From contig OY727093.1 in the NCBI GenBank assembly GCA_963402885.1, positions 22,133,409-22,197,408 of the forward strand: 64,000 nt of DNA, in the 5' to 3' direction. Of this stretch, positions 54,166 to 64,000 are shown piece after piece. Made by a program: the position numbers and the translations under genes. Every line of letters begins with the position of its first letter. The stretch's first letter is position 1. Below the pieces are notes generated by a model. The model worked only from the letters and a program-made list of their open reading frames with translations. It had not been told where the DNA came from and ran no database searches. The DNA comes from Antedon bifida (Eukaryota; Echinodermata; Crinoidea; Comatulida; Antedonidae).

Positions 54166-54910
54166 GTTGTTTGATGATTATTTGACGGACTTAAACAATC
54201 AAATGAGGTTTCAGGGTAGAAATATTTTATTATTTCTTGATAACGCCTCCTCTCATGTTGGATTAGAGAAGAGCACCAAGCTTGCGTTCCTACCACCAAA
54301 CACAACGTCTGTTTTACAACCGCTTGACCAAGGAATAATTAAAGCGTTTAAAAGTCGCTACAGAGCAAAGTTGTTGCGGAGTGTTTTAGCAAAAGTTGAT
54401 GATGCACAATCAGCAAGCGACATCACAAAACAAACTAACGTTCTGGATGCAGTAAACTGGACAGCAACATCATGGAGAGAGACATCAGAGACTACAATAA
54501 TTAAATGCTTTAACCGTTGTGGATTTAACTGTTTGAACAATACCCAGATTGACGACAATAATGTTGACATGGTGGAAGGAGAGATTGACACCAATTTAGA
54601 CGTAGAAACATACATAAACATTGATAATTTAATTCCGGTAGAAGAAATTAGCGATGAATGGGAACATGAACTAATCAGGATCTATAATGGTGACAAGGAA
54701 GGAGCTGATGATGAACCAGAAGGCGATGAGGATGAAAACACTGATGATTTTAGAACTTTATCTTTTAGCGAAATGTTATCTATGATTGGTCAAATTAGGA
54801 ACAGTGTTCGTTCAAAGGCACATCACTTTGAAATTATCGAACAACTTCAGGAATTAACGGAAATTATGGAGAAAGAAATTTTAATTAAACGCAGAAACAG
54901 GCGTCTTTAG
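54160..54910 (+). CDS. Tigger-like transposase, C-terminal DDE part
   Basis: LFDDYLTDLNNQMRFQGRNI leads to LLFLDNASSHVGLEKS (second catalytic Asp, at about 54238), LAFLPPNTTSVLQPLDQGII (third acidic position region) and FKSRYRAKLLRSVL, all typical of DDE_1 transposases. The C-terminal part is acidic (GADDEPEGDEDENTDDF) and ends with a helical, basic tail. The frame is intact to the stop. Its upstream ATG region (54125-54160) is repeat-derived and not native. Confidence 0.85.
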
Positions 54911-55519
54911 ATGATTGGTTTAAAATCTGATAAAATGTAAATGTCTGCCATAATTTGTTAATTTTAATTTTATAGTGTTAATAAACTTTGAAATGTTACC
55001 AATTAATTATGACACCTCTGCACATGCGCATCAATCAAATCCGCGCTCTCCTATTTTTATCACACATGCTGCTGCTGCTAGCTAGCTCACGAAAAACAAT
55101 AAACAGACCGAAATTATGTTCACCGTACGTACGACGAACTTGAATATTTTTGCAAGTCAGTAAAAATTTTTTCCAGCAAAAAAAAACGGCCCTCTATAGT
55201 TGTATTATCGTCTTGAAAATAATGCACCCTCTATAGTTAGTTAATTACTTTTAAAAAAATTTAAAAAACGTATTCCATAAGAATTTCTTATAGAAAATAT
55301 AGTTTTTATCATTGATTCGATAAAAAACACGAAATCCAAAATACTTGTAATGACGTCATCAATATGCAAATTACTTTTTTTTTTATACCTAACTGTAGAC
55401 TAACCCTTTGCCCATCACACACCACAAAAATAATTACACAATTATCTCAATTAGTATTTTTTGCAATCTATTAAAATATCATGTTTTTCTTAAATATATA
55501 TTACGCACAGAGGTGGGAA
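54911..55519. other. Non-coding stretch
   Basis: Two copies of CCCTCTATAGTT (about 55193 and 55230) also resemble a string at 5374. No gene, but this could hold the 3' end of the Tigger element. Confidence 0.4.
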
Positions 55520-57175
55520 TAATGCTCCGCAATGAAAGGGTTAAAGGCAGATGGAGACACGATAAGAATTTGTGGCGACTACAAATTGATAGTGAACAAG
55601 CAGTCTACGTTAGACAATTATCCTATTCCTAAAGAGCAGGATTTGTTCGCATGTTTGGCTGGAGGCAAGTACTTCACCAAACTGGATCTCGCAAACGCGT
55701 ACCAGCAAATGTTGTTGGATGAAGATTCAATGAATTATACAACTGTTAACACACACAAGGGACTGTTTATATATGCACGGTTACCGTTTGGGGTCAAATC
55801 AGCCCCAGGAATTTTCCAAAGACAGATGGAAAATTTTCTAAAAGGTGTGCCACACACAGTTGTTCGTTCCGACGACATATTGTTAACAGGTAGCTCAAAG
55901 TCAGAACATCTTAATAACCTAACCAAGGTTTTGAGTCGTTTGTCAAGATCTTCTAAAAACCGGAGGTGGTATTCCTTGGAAAACGTGTGACTGCTACAGG
56001 AGTAAGTCCAACCGAGGAGAAGGTACAAGCAATCAAGAATGCACCACCACCGACAGATGTGACTCAGTTGAAATCATTTCTTGGACTCTTATTATTGTGC
56101 ATTTTTATCTAATGTATCAACCATGCTCGAGCCTTTAAACAGACTCTTGCGCAAAGGTGTTCAGTGGTGTTGGTCAAAGAGTGAGCAAGCTTCCTTTGAT
56201 GAAGCTAAGATGTTATTATGTTCGGATAAAATACTAGTGCATTATGACCCTTCAAAAGAAAATAGATTGTTATGCAATGCATCAGCCTATGGCATTTCGG
56301 CTGTTTTGGCACACCACATTGATGGTTTTGATAAGCCTATTGCATACGCTTCGCGCACTGTCTTTGGCAGAGCGGAATTATAGCATGATCGAAAAGGAAG
56401 GTCTTGCTTGCGTATTCGGTGTAAAGAAATTCCACCAATACTTGTATGGGTTGCACTTTGTATTATCATCAGATCATAAGCCACTCCAATCTTTATTTAA
56501 TGAATGTAAAGGTATTCCGTCAATGGCCTCTGCTAGAATACAGAGATGGGTCTTAATTTTAGCTGCTTATGATTACACTATGCATTATCGCCCTGGTAAT
56601 CAGAATGAGGTGGCTGATTGTTTAAGTAGATTGCCTTTACCTGTTACTGAGAGCAATGTTCCCGTGCTGGGTGATGTGGTTTTGTTGATGGAACACATCA
56701 ACAACGCCTCCTCTCCAGTAAAGTCCGATGACATCAGAAAGTGGACCGATAAAGATCCCATATTATCTCATGTCAGACATTGTATATTGTATGGTAATTG
56801 GGTAAGACTAACTTACATTTTACTCACAAGATGAGACATAAAGATGAATTAAGTGTACATGATGGGTGTTTATTGTGGGGTCCCGTATAGTGGTCCCTGC
56901 AAAGGGCCGCAACCTCATTATCAAGGAATTACATGATTGTCACCCAGGGATAACCCTAATGAAAGCTATAAGTAGACAATACGTATGGTGGCCAGGTATT
57001 GATAATGAATTGGAAAAATGTGTTATCACATGTACCAAATGTCAGGTTAACAGGAAAAAAAGTATGTGGGAGTATCCAATAGAACCGTGGTCTCGAGTAC
57101 ACATAGATTTCATGGGACCATACATGGTCAAGTCATTTCTGATTATTGTAGGTTCTTACACTAAATGGATAGATG
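55520..57175 (+). pseudogene. Gypsy pol: RT, RNase H and integrase start (frameshifted)
   Basis: RT: GDTIRICGDYKLIVNKQSTL, YFTKLDLANAYQQMLLDEDS (first Asp), RLPFGVKSAPGIFQRQME and VRSDDILLTGS, where Ser-Asp-Asp replaces the usual x-x-Asp-Asp context (about 55867). Then TGVSPTEEKVQAIKNAP and LEPLNRLLRKGVQWCWSKSE. RNase H: LLCNASAYGISAVLAHH, where Cys-Asn-Ala replaces the usual TDAS, and LSSDHKPLQSLFNE. Integrase: KELHDCHPGITLMKAISRQY, CTKCQVN and HIDFMGPYM. Frame breaks near 55970, 56090, 56380 and 56830. A DNA transposon end cuts it at 57176. Confidence 0.85.
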
Positions 57176-58555
57176 CAGTGGCGTATCCAGGATTTTGAAG
57201 TTGGGGGGGGGGGCGGGGGGCCGGGAATTGCCAATTTGCCGACAAAATTAGTGTCATTACTGTTTTTTTTTTTCTTTTTTGTGCCTTTATTTAAGTGTTT
57301 TTTGTTCTCTCACTTAAATTAAATAATTAAATATATATTTACTTATCTGGAGGACCAAACTTAAAGCCTTGGCTTAATTACCTGTGTACATACACCTGAT
57401 CAATATATGGGATTGCATAGTCATGTTGTCTTATACGGGATAACGATGCAAAATTAAAATATATAAAGTTGCTTACTTAACGGAATTCGGACAAATTCAT
57501 TGCTCTAACTTTGTGTAGTAACGATCAGAGAGACCATGTGGTACACGCGCGAGAGAAAACATTCGCATCCACCAATCAAATCAGCCAGAATCCAAAATCA
57601 TTCAACCGTGAGCAATGCCAATCACAAGAAAGCTCAGCTTTGATTGGCTTACGATGACACCATATCACAAAATGGTGGTTTTGTAGTTGAGCCTCACGGA
57701 ATAATCTGTTCCAAAAATGAAATACATGGATATTTTTTATGGTATGTGTGCTTTTTCTTTTAAAAATTTGAATAATACAGGCCTCATATCAAGAAAAAAT
57801 CGGGTTTTTGGCACTTATAATAAATATATCTTAGAGAAAAAAGCACATAGCATTTGGAACTATATAATCTTAGCGTAGGAAGACATACAAATCCCAGGTC
57901 ATGAGAGGCTTAACTGCAAAAACAAGGTTGAATAGGGTAAGGTCACCGGACCGTTCAAAGACTTTTGAGTAAACAATCTAGCGTGTACGGCCATACGTGC
58001 TAGATGATAAGATATTTTAACCACATTTTTTACGTGTTTGGTTAGATGTAATGAAAATAAAAAATTTTTGATCTGAAGGAAATATGATATGTAAATAAAC
58101 AAACACTCAAAAGAATTATTTTTACAGTTTAATTATTGTCAGAATAATAGTTTATTCTTATTTTCCTAACTTTATTTTTTCCCCTTTGTTTGCCGACGGA
58201 CACCAAATAAGGGGGGGGGGGGGCGTTACCATGATAACCATGCCCCGGATGTAGTACGCGATGGGCACATGTGCAACTGTATCACTCAGATTGAGGTAAC
58301 AATAAAAGAAGACTCGTTTTACTTTAGCGTACGTGTGCTTTTTATATTAATAACTCTAAGTTATTACAGTTAATATACCACACTTGAATATCCCTGTTTG
58401 AAATGGACTAGTCCGAATTTTTATTCTTTAAGCACAACATTTTGAGGGGGCAAGGTCACACCCATAACCTTGGTAATTCATGATCTTTAAATTTACTGTA
58501 TACAGTATATCGTCTAAAACTTAACACAATCCAATTTGTATTTTACATATATGTA
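57176..58555 (+). mobile_element. DNA transposon end (CAGTGGCGTATCCAGG) and non-coding body
   Basis: CAGTGGCGTATCCAGGATTT at 57176 followed by a G run matches the style of hAT-like termini and resembles the 42511 element. No matching right end was found up to 58555, so the limit is arbitrary. A second G run lies at about 58210-58224. No transposase frame seen. Confidence 0.5.
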
Positions 58556-58605
58556 TCAGGGCAAATTACTGGAAAAATTACAATGCTGACAATTATGTAC
58601 CGTAG
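58556..58605 (-). repeat. Fragment of Penelope-like element tail
   Basis: ATCAGGGCAAATTACTGGAA and AAATTACAATGCTG match, with few changes, the end at 23739-23775 (AAAGGCAAATTACTGAAAAA, AATGACAATGCTG). It is therefore another copy of the same PLE 3' end, in the same orientation. Confidence 0.5.
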
Positions 58606-58730
58606 GCCTATTACCGAAATATATAACTGATTTAATACAGATACAAATTAGATAAAATTATTTTTTTATTAATGACACTGAAAAAGGTTTTTTTTTTTAT
58701 TAAAGACCATAAGTATAAACTTTTATCACT

Positions 58731-59381
58731 GAGTGGATTGACAATGAGGAAGAATTCCCACACGAAGCAAAAGAAATAGAAGTAGGAATGCAAGAGGAAG
58801 TGCAAGTGCAAATGGATATAGAAGAGGAAGCATAAATAAGCGTAGAAGAGGAAGAGAAAGTAGACATAGAGGAGGAAGATGAAGAAGATGAAGAAAAGAT
58901 ATTAGACATCATTGAAGAAGAAAATAAACAAGATGAAGCAACAAGCAACGTCATAGTAGTTCTAGAAGAACTGCTTAACAAACCAGTTATGCCAACAAAT
59001 ACGCCCGAATCTATAGAATTAGATGAAAAGGTTCAGCAAATTATGAAGGAAGCCATAGACAGAGTGAAAACAATAAATCAGAAAGATAATGAAAAAATGC
59101 AACCACAAGACCAAAATAATGAAAAGAAGAAGCAAAGAAAACGAGATAAAAAAAAAGCAAGCAATGTTGAGCAAACAAATAAAACTGTTGAGAGAGCAAG
59201 TAGTATAAGCAAGGGTATGAGACCAATTACAGATTTCGCAACTACTATCAAAACAGATGCCTATAATACCAAAGCGATAGTTGCTAGAGAGCAGTTTGCA
59301 TCTAGCAAAAGGAAAAACCTTACTGAAAGTGGGGAAAAAAATGTTGAAAAGAGAGATAGAAAATCTGATTCAGTAAGTTAA
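58731..59381 (+). pseudogene. Tx1/L1-type LINE ORF1, C-terminal part
   Basis: The frame is Glu-rich (EEEEKVDIEEEDEEDEEKIL), with one stop near 58832, then reads DEKVQQIMKEAIDRVKTINQ, EKKKQRKRDKKKASN and ends in EKRDRKSDSVS. The acidic-then-basic arrangement fits the end of an ORF1 of Tx1-like LINEs, which lie just before ORF2. No zinc knuckle remains. The 5' part is missing. Confidence 0.5.
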
Positions 59382-59523
59382 ATTACGTTGTTCTTGCTTT
59401 AAATGTTAACTCATCTAAGTTAAAATATCACTTAGAATAACTCAATAGAGTATTTTCAAAAGTAAATGTTTTTTTTTGCTTTTGTTTTTTAAATCAAAAA
59501 TGTAAAAAAAAAATACATATATA

Positions 59524-60391
59524 ATGAAAGAAAATCCAAAAAATAATTCTCTACATTTAATATCTTTAAATGTAAGAGGTCTGAGAGATCAGTCTAAGAA
59601 AAGAAAAGTTTTTAAATGGTTCGAAGACCAAAAACCTGATATTATATTTCTACAGGAAACACATTTTGACAAAAAACTACTAGTTGTAAAGCAAAACTGT
59701 GGAAAGGTACAGCATATCACAGTTATCGTACAACAAATAGTAGAGGTATTTCTATCTTATTTAAGGCAAATTTTGATACGAAAGACATAGATTGTAAATA
59801 TATTGATAGTGAAGGTAGAATGATTATTCTTAGTATAAAATATAAGACAAAAATAATTAATTTAATAAATGTGTATTCTCCGAATAACTACAAAGAAAGA
59901 GCCTTGTTCTTTAAAAAAGTTGAAAAAAAGATTGACACTCTTTGTGGTTCTGCTGACGAATACATCATTTTAGGTGGTGATATGAACTGTATTCTAGATC
60001 GAAAGATAGATCAGAAAAATAGTTATAATAGTTATGATAACTCACCATTAGTTCTGAAAAAAACTGTACGAAAAAACACAAATTGACAGATATATGGAGA
60101 CAATGTCATAAAAGTAAATCTCAGTTCACTTGGCGTCGTAAAGATACCTACAGACGATTAGACTTTTGGTGTATTACAAAAGCCATGTATAAGAACGGAA
60201 TTGTAAAGTCAACAGATATAAGACCTTCCCTTTTTTCTGACCACCAAGTCATTTCACTTAAACTGTTAAATGAAGACAATAATCGGGGACCTGGTATTTG
60301 GAAATTAAATAACAGCGTCATAAATGAAGAAAAATACAGTACTGCCATAAAAAAAATAATCTCAACCCAGAAATGTTATGGGAATATCTAA
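59524..60391 (+). pseudogene. Tx1-type LINE endonuclease (frameshifted)
   Basis: Starts at ATG with HLISLNVRGLRDQSKKRKVF (Asn) and DIIFLQETHFDKK (Glu), then after frame changes IINLINVYSPNNYKERALFF, YIILGGDMNCILDRKIDQKN (Asp-Asn), TDIWRQCHKSKSQFTWRRKD, RRLDFWCIT and SLFSDHQVISLKL (Ser-Asp-His). The APE motifs are complete, but at least three frame changes (near 59700, 59800 and 60080) break the chain. Confidence 0.85.
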
Positions 60392-60864
60392 AAATAAAAA
60401 TAAAAGAATTCTCTATCAAATATTGCATAAAAAAACAAAAATGCTCTGAAAGACAATTTGAATAAAGAGATCCAAATTTTAACTGATAAATTAGAATGTA
60501 GCTATAATGAAGAACTAGATAAAGAATTAAAAAGAAAAATAAAAGATCTTGACAATATTTATCAAGCTGAAGCACAAGGTGCCAAGATCAGATCTAGAAT
60601 AGAGTGGTTCGAAAACGGCGAAAAAAACACAACATTTTTTTTACGGTTAGAAAAAACCAATGCAAAAAGAAAACATATTACGTTGCATAAAAAAGAAAAA
60701 TGGTAAACACACTTCAGATAAAGACAAGATTTAAAGGAACAAGTACTTTTCTATGAACATTTATATACAGATAAACTAATCAAAAAACAAAAAATAGAAG
60801 ATGTGACACTAACAAATGTGAAGGTCCGATTCTAGTAAAGGAGATCACAAACGCCGTAAACAAA

Positions 60865-62508
60865 ATGCATTTAAATAAAAGTCCAGGATCAGATGGATTA
60901 AGTGTGGAATTTTACAGAGCATTTTGGGATGATGTAAAATACATGTTATGCAATTCACTAAATTATTGTTATGACCAAAATAAATTATCTAACACACAAC
61001 GTTTAGGAATAATTAATTTATTATTTAAATGTGGAGAGCGAGAAAATTTAGAAAATTGGAGACCAATTACTTTACTTAATGTAGACAATAAAATTATGGC
61101 ACATGCCCTAACTAACCGAATGCATGAAATTATTGGATCAATAATAAATTTCGATCAAAAGGGTTATATAAAAGGAAGATTTGGAGGAGAAAATATAAGA
61201 TTAGTGGAAGATTTATTAACTTATACAATAGATAAAAATATACCAGGTGCGATGATATTCCTTGACATCGCCAAAGCCATTGATTCAATAGACAGAAACC
61301 TAATGTTCAAAGTTCTGGAAAAATTTAGATTTGGTAAATCGTTCATAAAATGGATACAAATAATTTACACATCTACAATGTGTAAAATAACTAATAATGG
61401 TTGGATATCCAAAACTTTTAAAATGAACTGTGGAGTAAGACAGGCCTGTCCATTGTCCGCATTGTTATTTATTTTAGTTGCCGAAATCATGGCAATTAAC
61501 ATACGAGAAAATCGACACTGCAAAGGTATTAAACTACCAAGCACAGAAAACAATAATAATATAGTAAAAATTGCACAATTGGCAGATGATACTGTAATTT
61601 TCACAAGTGAAGGACGCAGTTTAGAATTTTTTTTTAATGAAATACAAACGTTTTGTAACATATCCGGTCTAAAATTGAATAAAAAAAAAACAAAAGGCAT
61701 TTGGATTGGTTCAAGTAGATTTAGTAACTCCACTCCGTTCAATATTTCATGGACGAAGGAACCAATAAAATTTCTTGGAATATATGTTGGCTATAATACC
61801 AATTCTTGTGAAAAAAAAAATTGGGATGACAAAATTATTAACTTAAAAAATACAATAAAATTATGGGAAAAAAGATATTTATCCTTTCTTGGGAAAATAA
61901 CAATTATTAAAACACTGGTTATATCCAAACTTATATACAACGGTAGTATTATAGATGTACCTACACATATTTTTCCTCTAGTTGAAAAAGAAATTGTTCA
62001 TTTCCTATGGGGAGGAAAAAAGGAAAAAATTAAAAGAAAAACGCTTATCAATAAAATTGAAGACGGTGGTCTCAACATGGTAGATTTTAATGTTTTAGTT
62101 AAGTCTTTAAAACTGAGTTGGATCAAGAGGCTATTAAGCCCTGACCCTGGAAAATGGAAATTCATTCCGAAATACTATATGTATCCATTTGAATGTAGAG
62201 TTAAAATTACTAAAATGAATAAAGGAAACCATACAATTTTAAAAGACATGCCAATATTTTATCTACAATTATTAAATGCGGCTGTGATTCTAAACAATAT
62301 TATAAGTTCAGAACCACTAACTGCAAATGAAATCAAATCTCAACAGCTGTGGGAAAATAAATATATAACTCTGCAAGGTAATTCAATGTACCTTAGCAAT
62401 TGGTTAAATTCGGGATTCCGAACAATAAATGATATCATTATTAATAATGAACTAATAACATACCAAGAGTTGCTTCCCAAGTTGATTTATAAAAAAATGG
62501 TTTCATAG
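60865..62508 (+). CDS. Tx1-type LINE reverse transcriptase (547 codons)
   Basis: It begins with MHLNKSPGSDGLSVEFYRAF, LENWRPITLLNVDNKIMAHA, FDQKGYIKGRFGGENIRLVE, MIFLDIAKAIDSIDRNLMFK (first Asp), CGVRQACPLSALLFILVAEI and IAQLADDTVIFTSE (catalytic Asp pair at about 61585), then FLGIYVGYNTNSCEKKNWDD and a thumb and connection with FLWGGKKEKIKRKTLIN. One stop separates it from the C-terminal part (62509 on). The upstream linker has stops near 60450-60720. This is the most intact LINE RT of the window. Confidence 0.9.
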   Translation: MHLNKSPGSDGLSVEFYRAFWDDVKYMLCNSLNYCYDQNKLSNTQRLGIINLLFKCGERENLENWRPITLLNVDNKIMAHALTNRMHEIIGSIINFDQKGYIKGRFGGENIRLVEDLLTYTIDKNIPGAMIFLDIAKAIDSIDRNLMFKVLEKFRFGKSFIKWIQIIYTSTMCKITNNGWISKTFKMNCGVRQACPLSALLFILVAEIMAINIRENRHCKGIKLPSTENNNNIVKIAQLADDTVIFTSEGRSLEFFFNEIQTFCNISGLKLNKKKTKGIWIGSSRFSNSTPFNISWTKEPIKFLGIYVGYNTNSCEKKNWDDKIINLKNTIKLWEKRYLSFLGKITIIKTLVISKLIYNGSIIDVPTHIFPLVEKEIVHFLWGGKKEKIKRKTLINKIEDGGLNMVDFNVLVKSLKLSWIKRLLSPDPGKWKFIPKYYMYPFECRVKITKMNKGNHTILKDMPIFYLQLLNAAVILNNIISSEPLTANEIKSQQLWENKYITLQGNSMYLSNWLNSGFRTINDIIINNELITYQELLPKLIYKKMVS

Positions 62509-63228
62509 AATATTTCTCAATTATCAATGCTATACCAAATAAATGGAAACAAATAGTAACATCACCAATTGTTGAAAATGTAAATGATAAATATGTAGAT
62601 ATAAGTTTATTTTATAAGAAAAACAAATCTTCAATATTTTATAGACACATTGTTAATAACAAAGCATCCATTCCAATATCTCAAGCAAAGTGGGAATTTG
62701 AATTAGGTGTTGAGTTAAATTGGCATGAAATATGGTTTAATAAAGTTGTTGGCTCTAAACATATAGTTAAAGTTTGCCAATTTAATTTCAAGCTGTTGCA
62801 CAGAATTTTAGCATGTAGTGCAAAGCTGAAATTATGGAAGTTAGTGGAAACTGACCTATGCAAAAAATGTAAAACTGAAATAGAAAATGAAAAACATATG
62901 ATATTTCTTTGTAAAACAATTCAACCAGTCTGGAGAAAGTTTGATTTAAAGATTGTAACGTGTTTCCCTGCCAACGAAACACGCCATCAATTTTCCAGTT
63001 GGATAAACATTGTTACAGGGAATACTAACAGCAAACTCATAAATGAACTTATTTCTATTTTCTGTTTTTGTATTTTATAAGTCAGGTTTTACCTATAATA
63101 ATTTATTAAAGGAAGAAAATGTTTCACAAACAATATGGAATGTATACAAAACGGAACTTTCCAATTTAATAAAATATGAACATGCATGTAACTTTATCAA
63201 AGCTGAACAAAAGTGGGCTAACTGTTAA
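62509..63228 (+). pseudogene. Tx1-type LINE ORF2 C-terminus with Cys motif
   Basis: After a frame change, reads SIFYRHIVNNKASIPISQAK, then FNFKLLHRILACSAKLKLWK and LCKKCKTEIENEKHMIFLCK, a C-x2-C...H-x4-C motif at about 62857-62913, as in L1/Tx1 ORF2 ends. After a second frame change near 63065 it ends LLKEENVSQTIWNVYKTELS to 63228. Confidence 0.8.
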
Positions 63229-63792
63229 GACTTTTTTAGTACGTTTTGATAGTTATAATATATATCTATGCTCCTCCGTAATACGACGAGGATGAAAAAG
63301 ATTCGCTATCCAATCGAAGATGAAAAATACCATAAAAACCCCAGTGGTTTAAAGGTTAAGAAAAATCTGCATATCAAGCAAACTGTTCCGGTTTCGATTT
63401 TAGCGACTTTTCCATCTTTATCGTTTTGAATTTTTCTGTGCCTGTGATGAGTATATGTATAATATGTATTTAATTGAATAGATATATAAATATTTTAATA
63501 TTGATGTATAAAGTTATTTTAAGTCTTTTTATTGGAATAGATATATATATATATATTACATAGCCTATGTAAATACGTGAACGTGATTGGTTGAAACTGC
63601 ATCACATGACTACCGTTGCGAGGATCGTAAATCGTATATATCCTTGAGAACGATGATATTGACTGAGTAATTTTCGCGTAATTATCGTGTCCCTGTCGTT
63701 AATCATATAAATTCTCGAGTTCGATGATATTGACTGTGTAATTTTTGTGTGGCAACACTCGCGTTATTGTTAAATAAAAGTCATCTACTGGA
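63229..63792. other. Non-coding tail with a duplicated 75-bp segment
   Basis: CGATGATATTGACTGAGTAA at about 63650 and CGATGATATTGACTGTGTAA at about 63722 lie in a tandem duplication of roughly 75 bp. An AT run is at 63541-63557. No gene seen. Confidence 0.6.
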
Positions 63793-63862
63793 TCTTGAAC
63801 TCGCGCCGCGATGGAATTGTCACTCCATCACAAGACAACGCTTCATGCGCTGCGCCACGGAA
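63793..63862 (-). pseudogene. tRNA-like sequence (A and B box)
   Basis: Minus strand reads CCGTGGCGCAGCGCATGAAG (A-box type) and GCGCGAGTTCAAGATCC (B-box type) about 50 bases apart. Stem pairing is weak and a longer variable region is implied. It may be a tRNA-derived SINE head or a tRNA pseudogene. Confidence 0.45.
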
Positions 63863-64000
63863 CTTGCTTGAAGAAATTAATCAACTAAACTATTTAAACT
63901 ATGCATATATAGCGCCCTCATTTGAAACGACCTGGGCTAGTGGATATTTTATTGCCAAGGAATCATTTAGTAATTATTTATCTGTATATTATTCTTCGCA

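Larger units (their letters stand above)
52964..54910 (+). mobile_element. Tigger/pogo-like DDE transposon split by a LINE
   Basis: Transposase sequence occurs at 52964-53076 and 54160-54910, separated by a minus-strand LINE (53077-54120). The coding frame would be continuous if the insert were absent. Terminal inverted repeats were not identified, so the element limits are unknown. Confidence 0.8.
59524..63228 (+). mobile_element. Tx1-type (L1-group) LINE ORF2: endonuclease, RT, C-terminal Cys domain
   Basis: An APE endonuclease, a linker, an RT of L1/Tx1 style and a C-terminal CCHC-type motif follow in order. Frameshifts affect the endonuclease and linker; the RT core is open for 547 codons. 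With the ORF1 remnant upstream the two-ORF arrangement is preserved. Confidence 0.85.

Noticed and set aside
58700-58981. Serine-rich minus-strand ORF
   Set aside because: It is the antisense of a Glu-codon-rich ORF1 segment.

Overview
The window looks like repeat-dense nuclear DNA from a metazoan, most likely a marine invertebrate. The evidence is the mix of element families: Gypsy, BEL/Pao, DIRS-type tyrosine-recombinase, Penelope-like, several LINE clades, PIF/Harbinger- and Tigger-like transposases, TTAA-flanked MITEs and Helitron-like inserts. The intergenic DNA is AT-rich, and there are no prokaryotic signals such as operons or Shine-Dalgarno sites. A LINE with a 2A-like translation signal, as described in CR1-group LINEs of sea urchins and other marine animals, fits an echinoderm-like or similar host. 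This is a guess from element content and not a species call. No ordinary single-copy host gene is convincingly present.

Layout: 1-5332 is a minus-strand Gypsy element (5' LTR, Arg/Ser-rich gag, protease, RT-RNase H running off the left edge), split by a plus-strand truncated LINE. 5431-6171 holds GC-rich tandem repeats and an array of nine near-perfect hairpins. 6172-9474 is mostly non-coding with small tandem repeats. 9475-10003 is a broken PIF/Harbinger-like transposase. 10004-22249 is a BEL/Pao pol plus 3' LTR plus the 5' half of a 2A-bearing LINE, present as two head-to-tail, nearly identical copies of about 5.9 kb. The LINE then continues through its RT to 24970, interrupted by a Penelope-like element with a GIY-YIG domain and a hammerhead-like motif.

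24971-29350 holds Gypsy fragments, one internally deleted so that protease joins integrase. 29355-32120 is a DIRS element (RT, RNase H, tyrosine recombinase); inverted repeats at 29543-29600 and 37152-37199 suggest it extends around a LINE at 32150-36815, which itself carries a Helitron-like insert in an AAT run. 37204-37465 is a long palindrome. 37801-39070 holds an RTE-like LINE and another LINE tail, both minus strand. 39099-42171 has unrecognised ORFs and a TTAA MITE. 42511-44178 is a non-autonomous DNA transposon containing a Helentron-like insert with a tRNA-like piece. 44487-47010 is satellite-like repeat with a piggyBac-type MITE. 47560-52960 holds degenerate LINEs, an L1-type ORF1 and broken copies of two invertebrate multigene families. 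52964-54910 is a Tigger-like transposase split by a LINE. 55520-57175 is a Gypsy pol remnant, 57176-58555 a probable DNA transposon end, 58731-63228 a Tx1/L1-type LINE with ORF1 and ORF2, and a tRNA-like sequence lies near 63.8 kb.

The genes do not form one pathway: the region is a nest of elements inserted into each other, and most coding sequence is frameshifted. The longest open frames are the Gypsy pol at the left edge, the BEL RNase H-integrase (590 codons, twice) and the Tx1 RT (547 codons). Many in-frame starts are not ATG, so starts given here mark domain or frame limits, not proven initiation sites.
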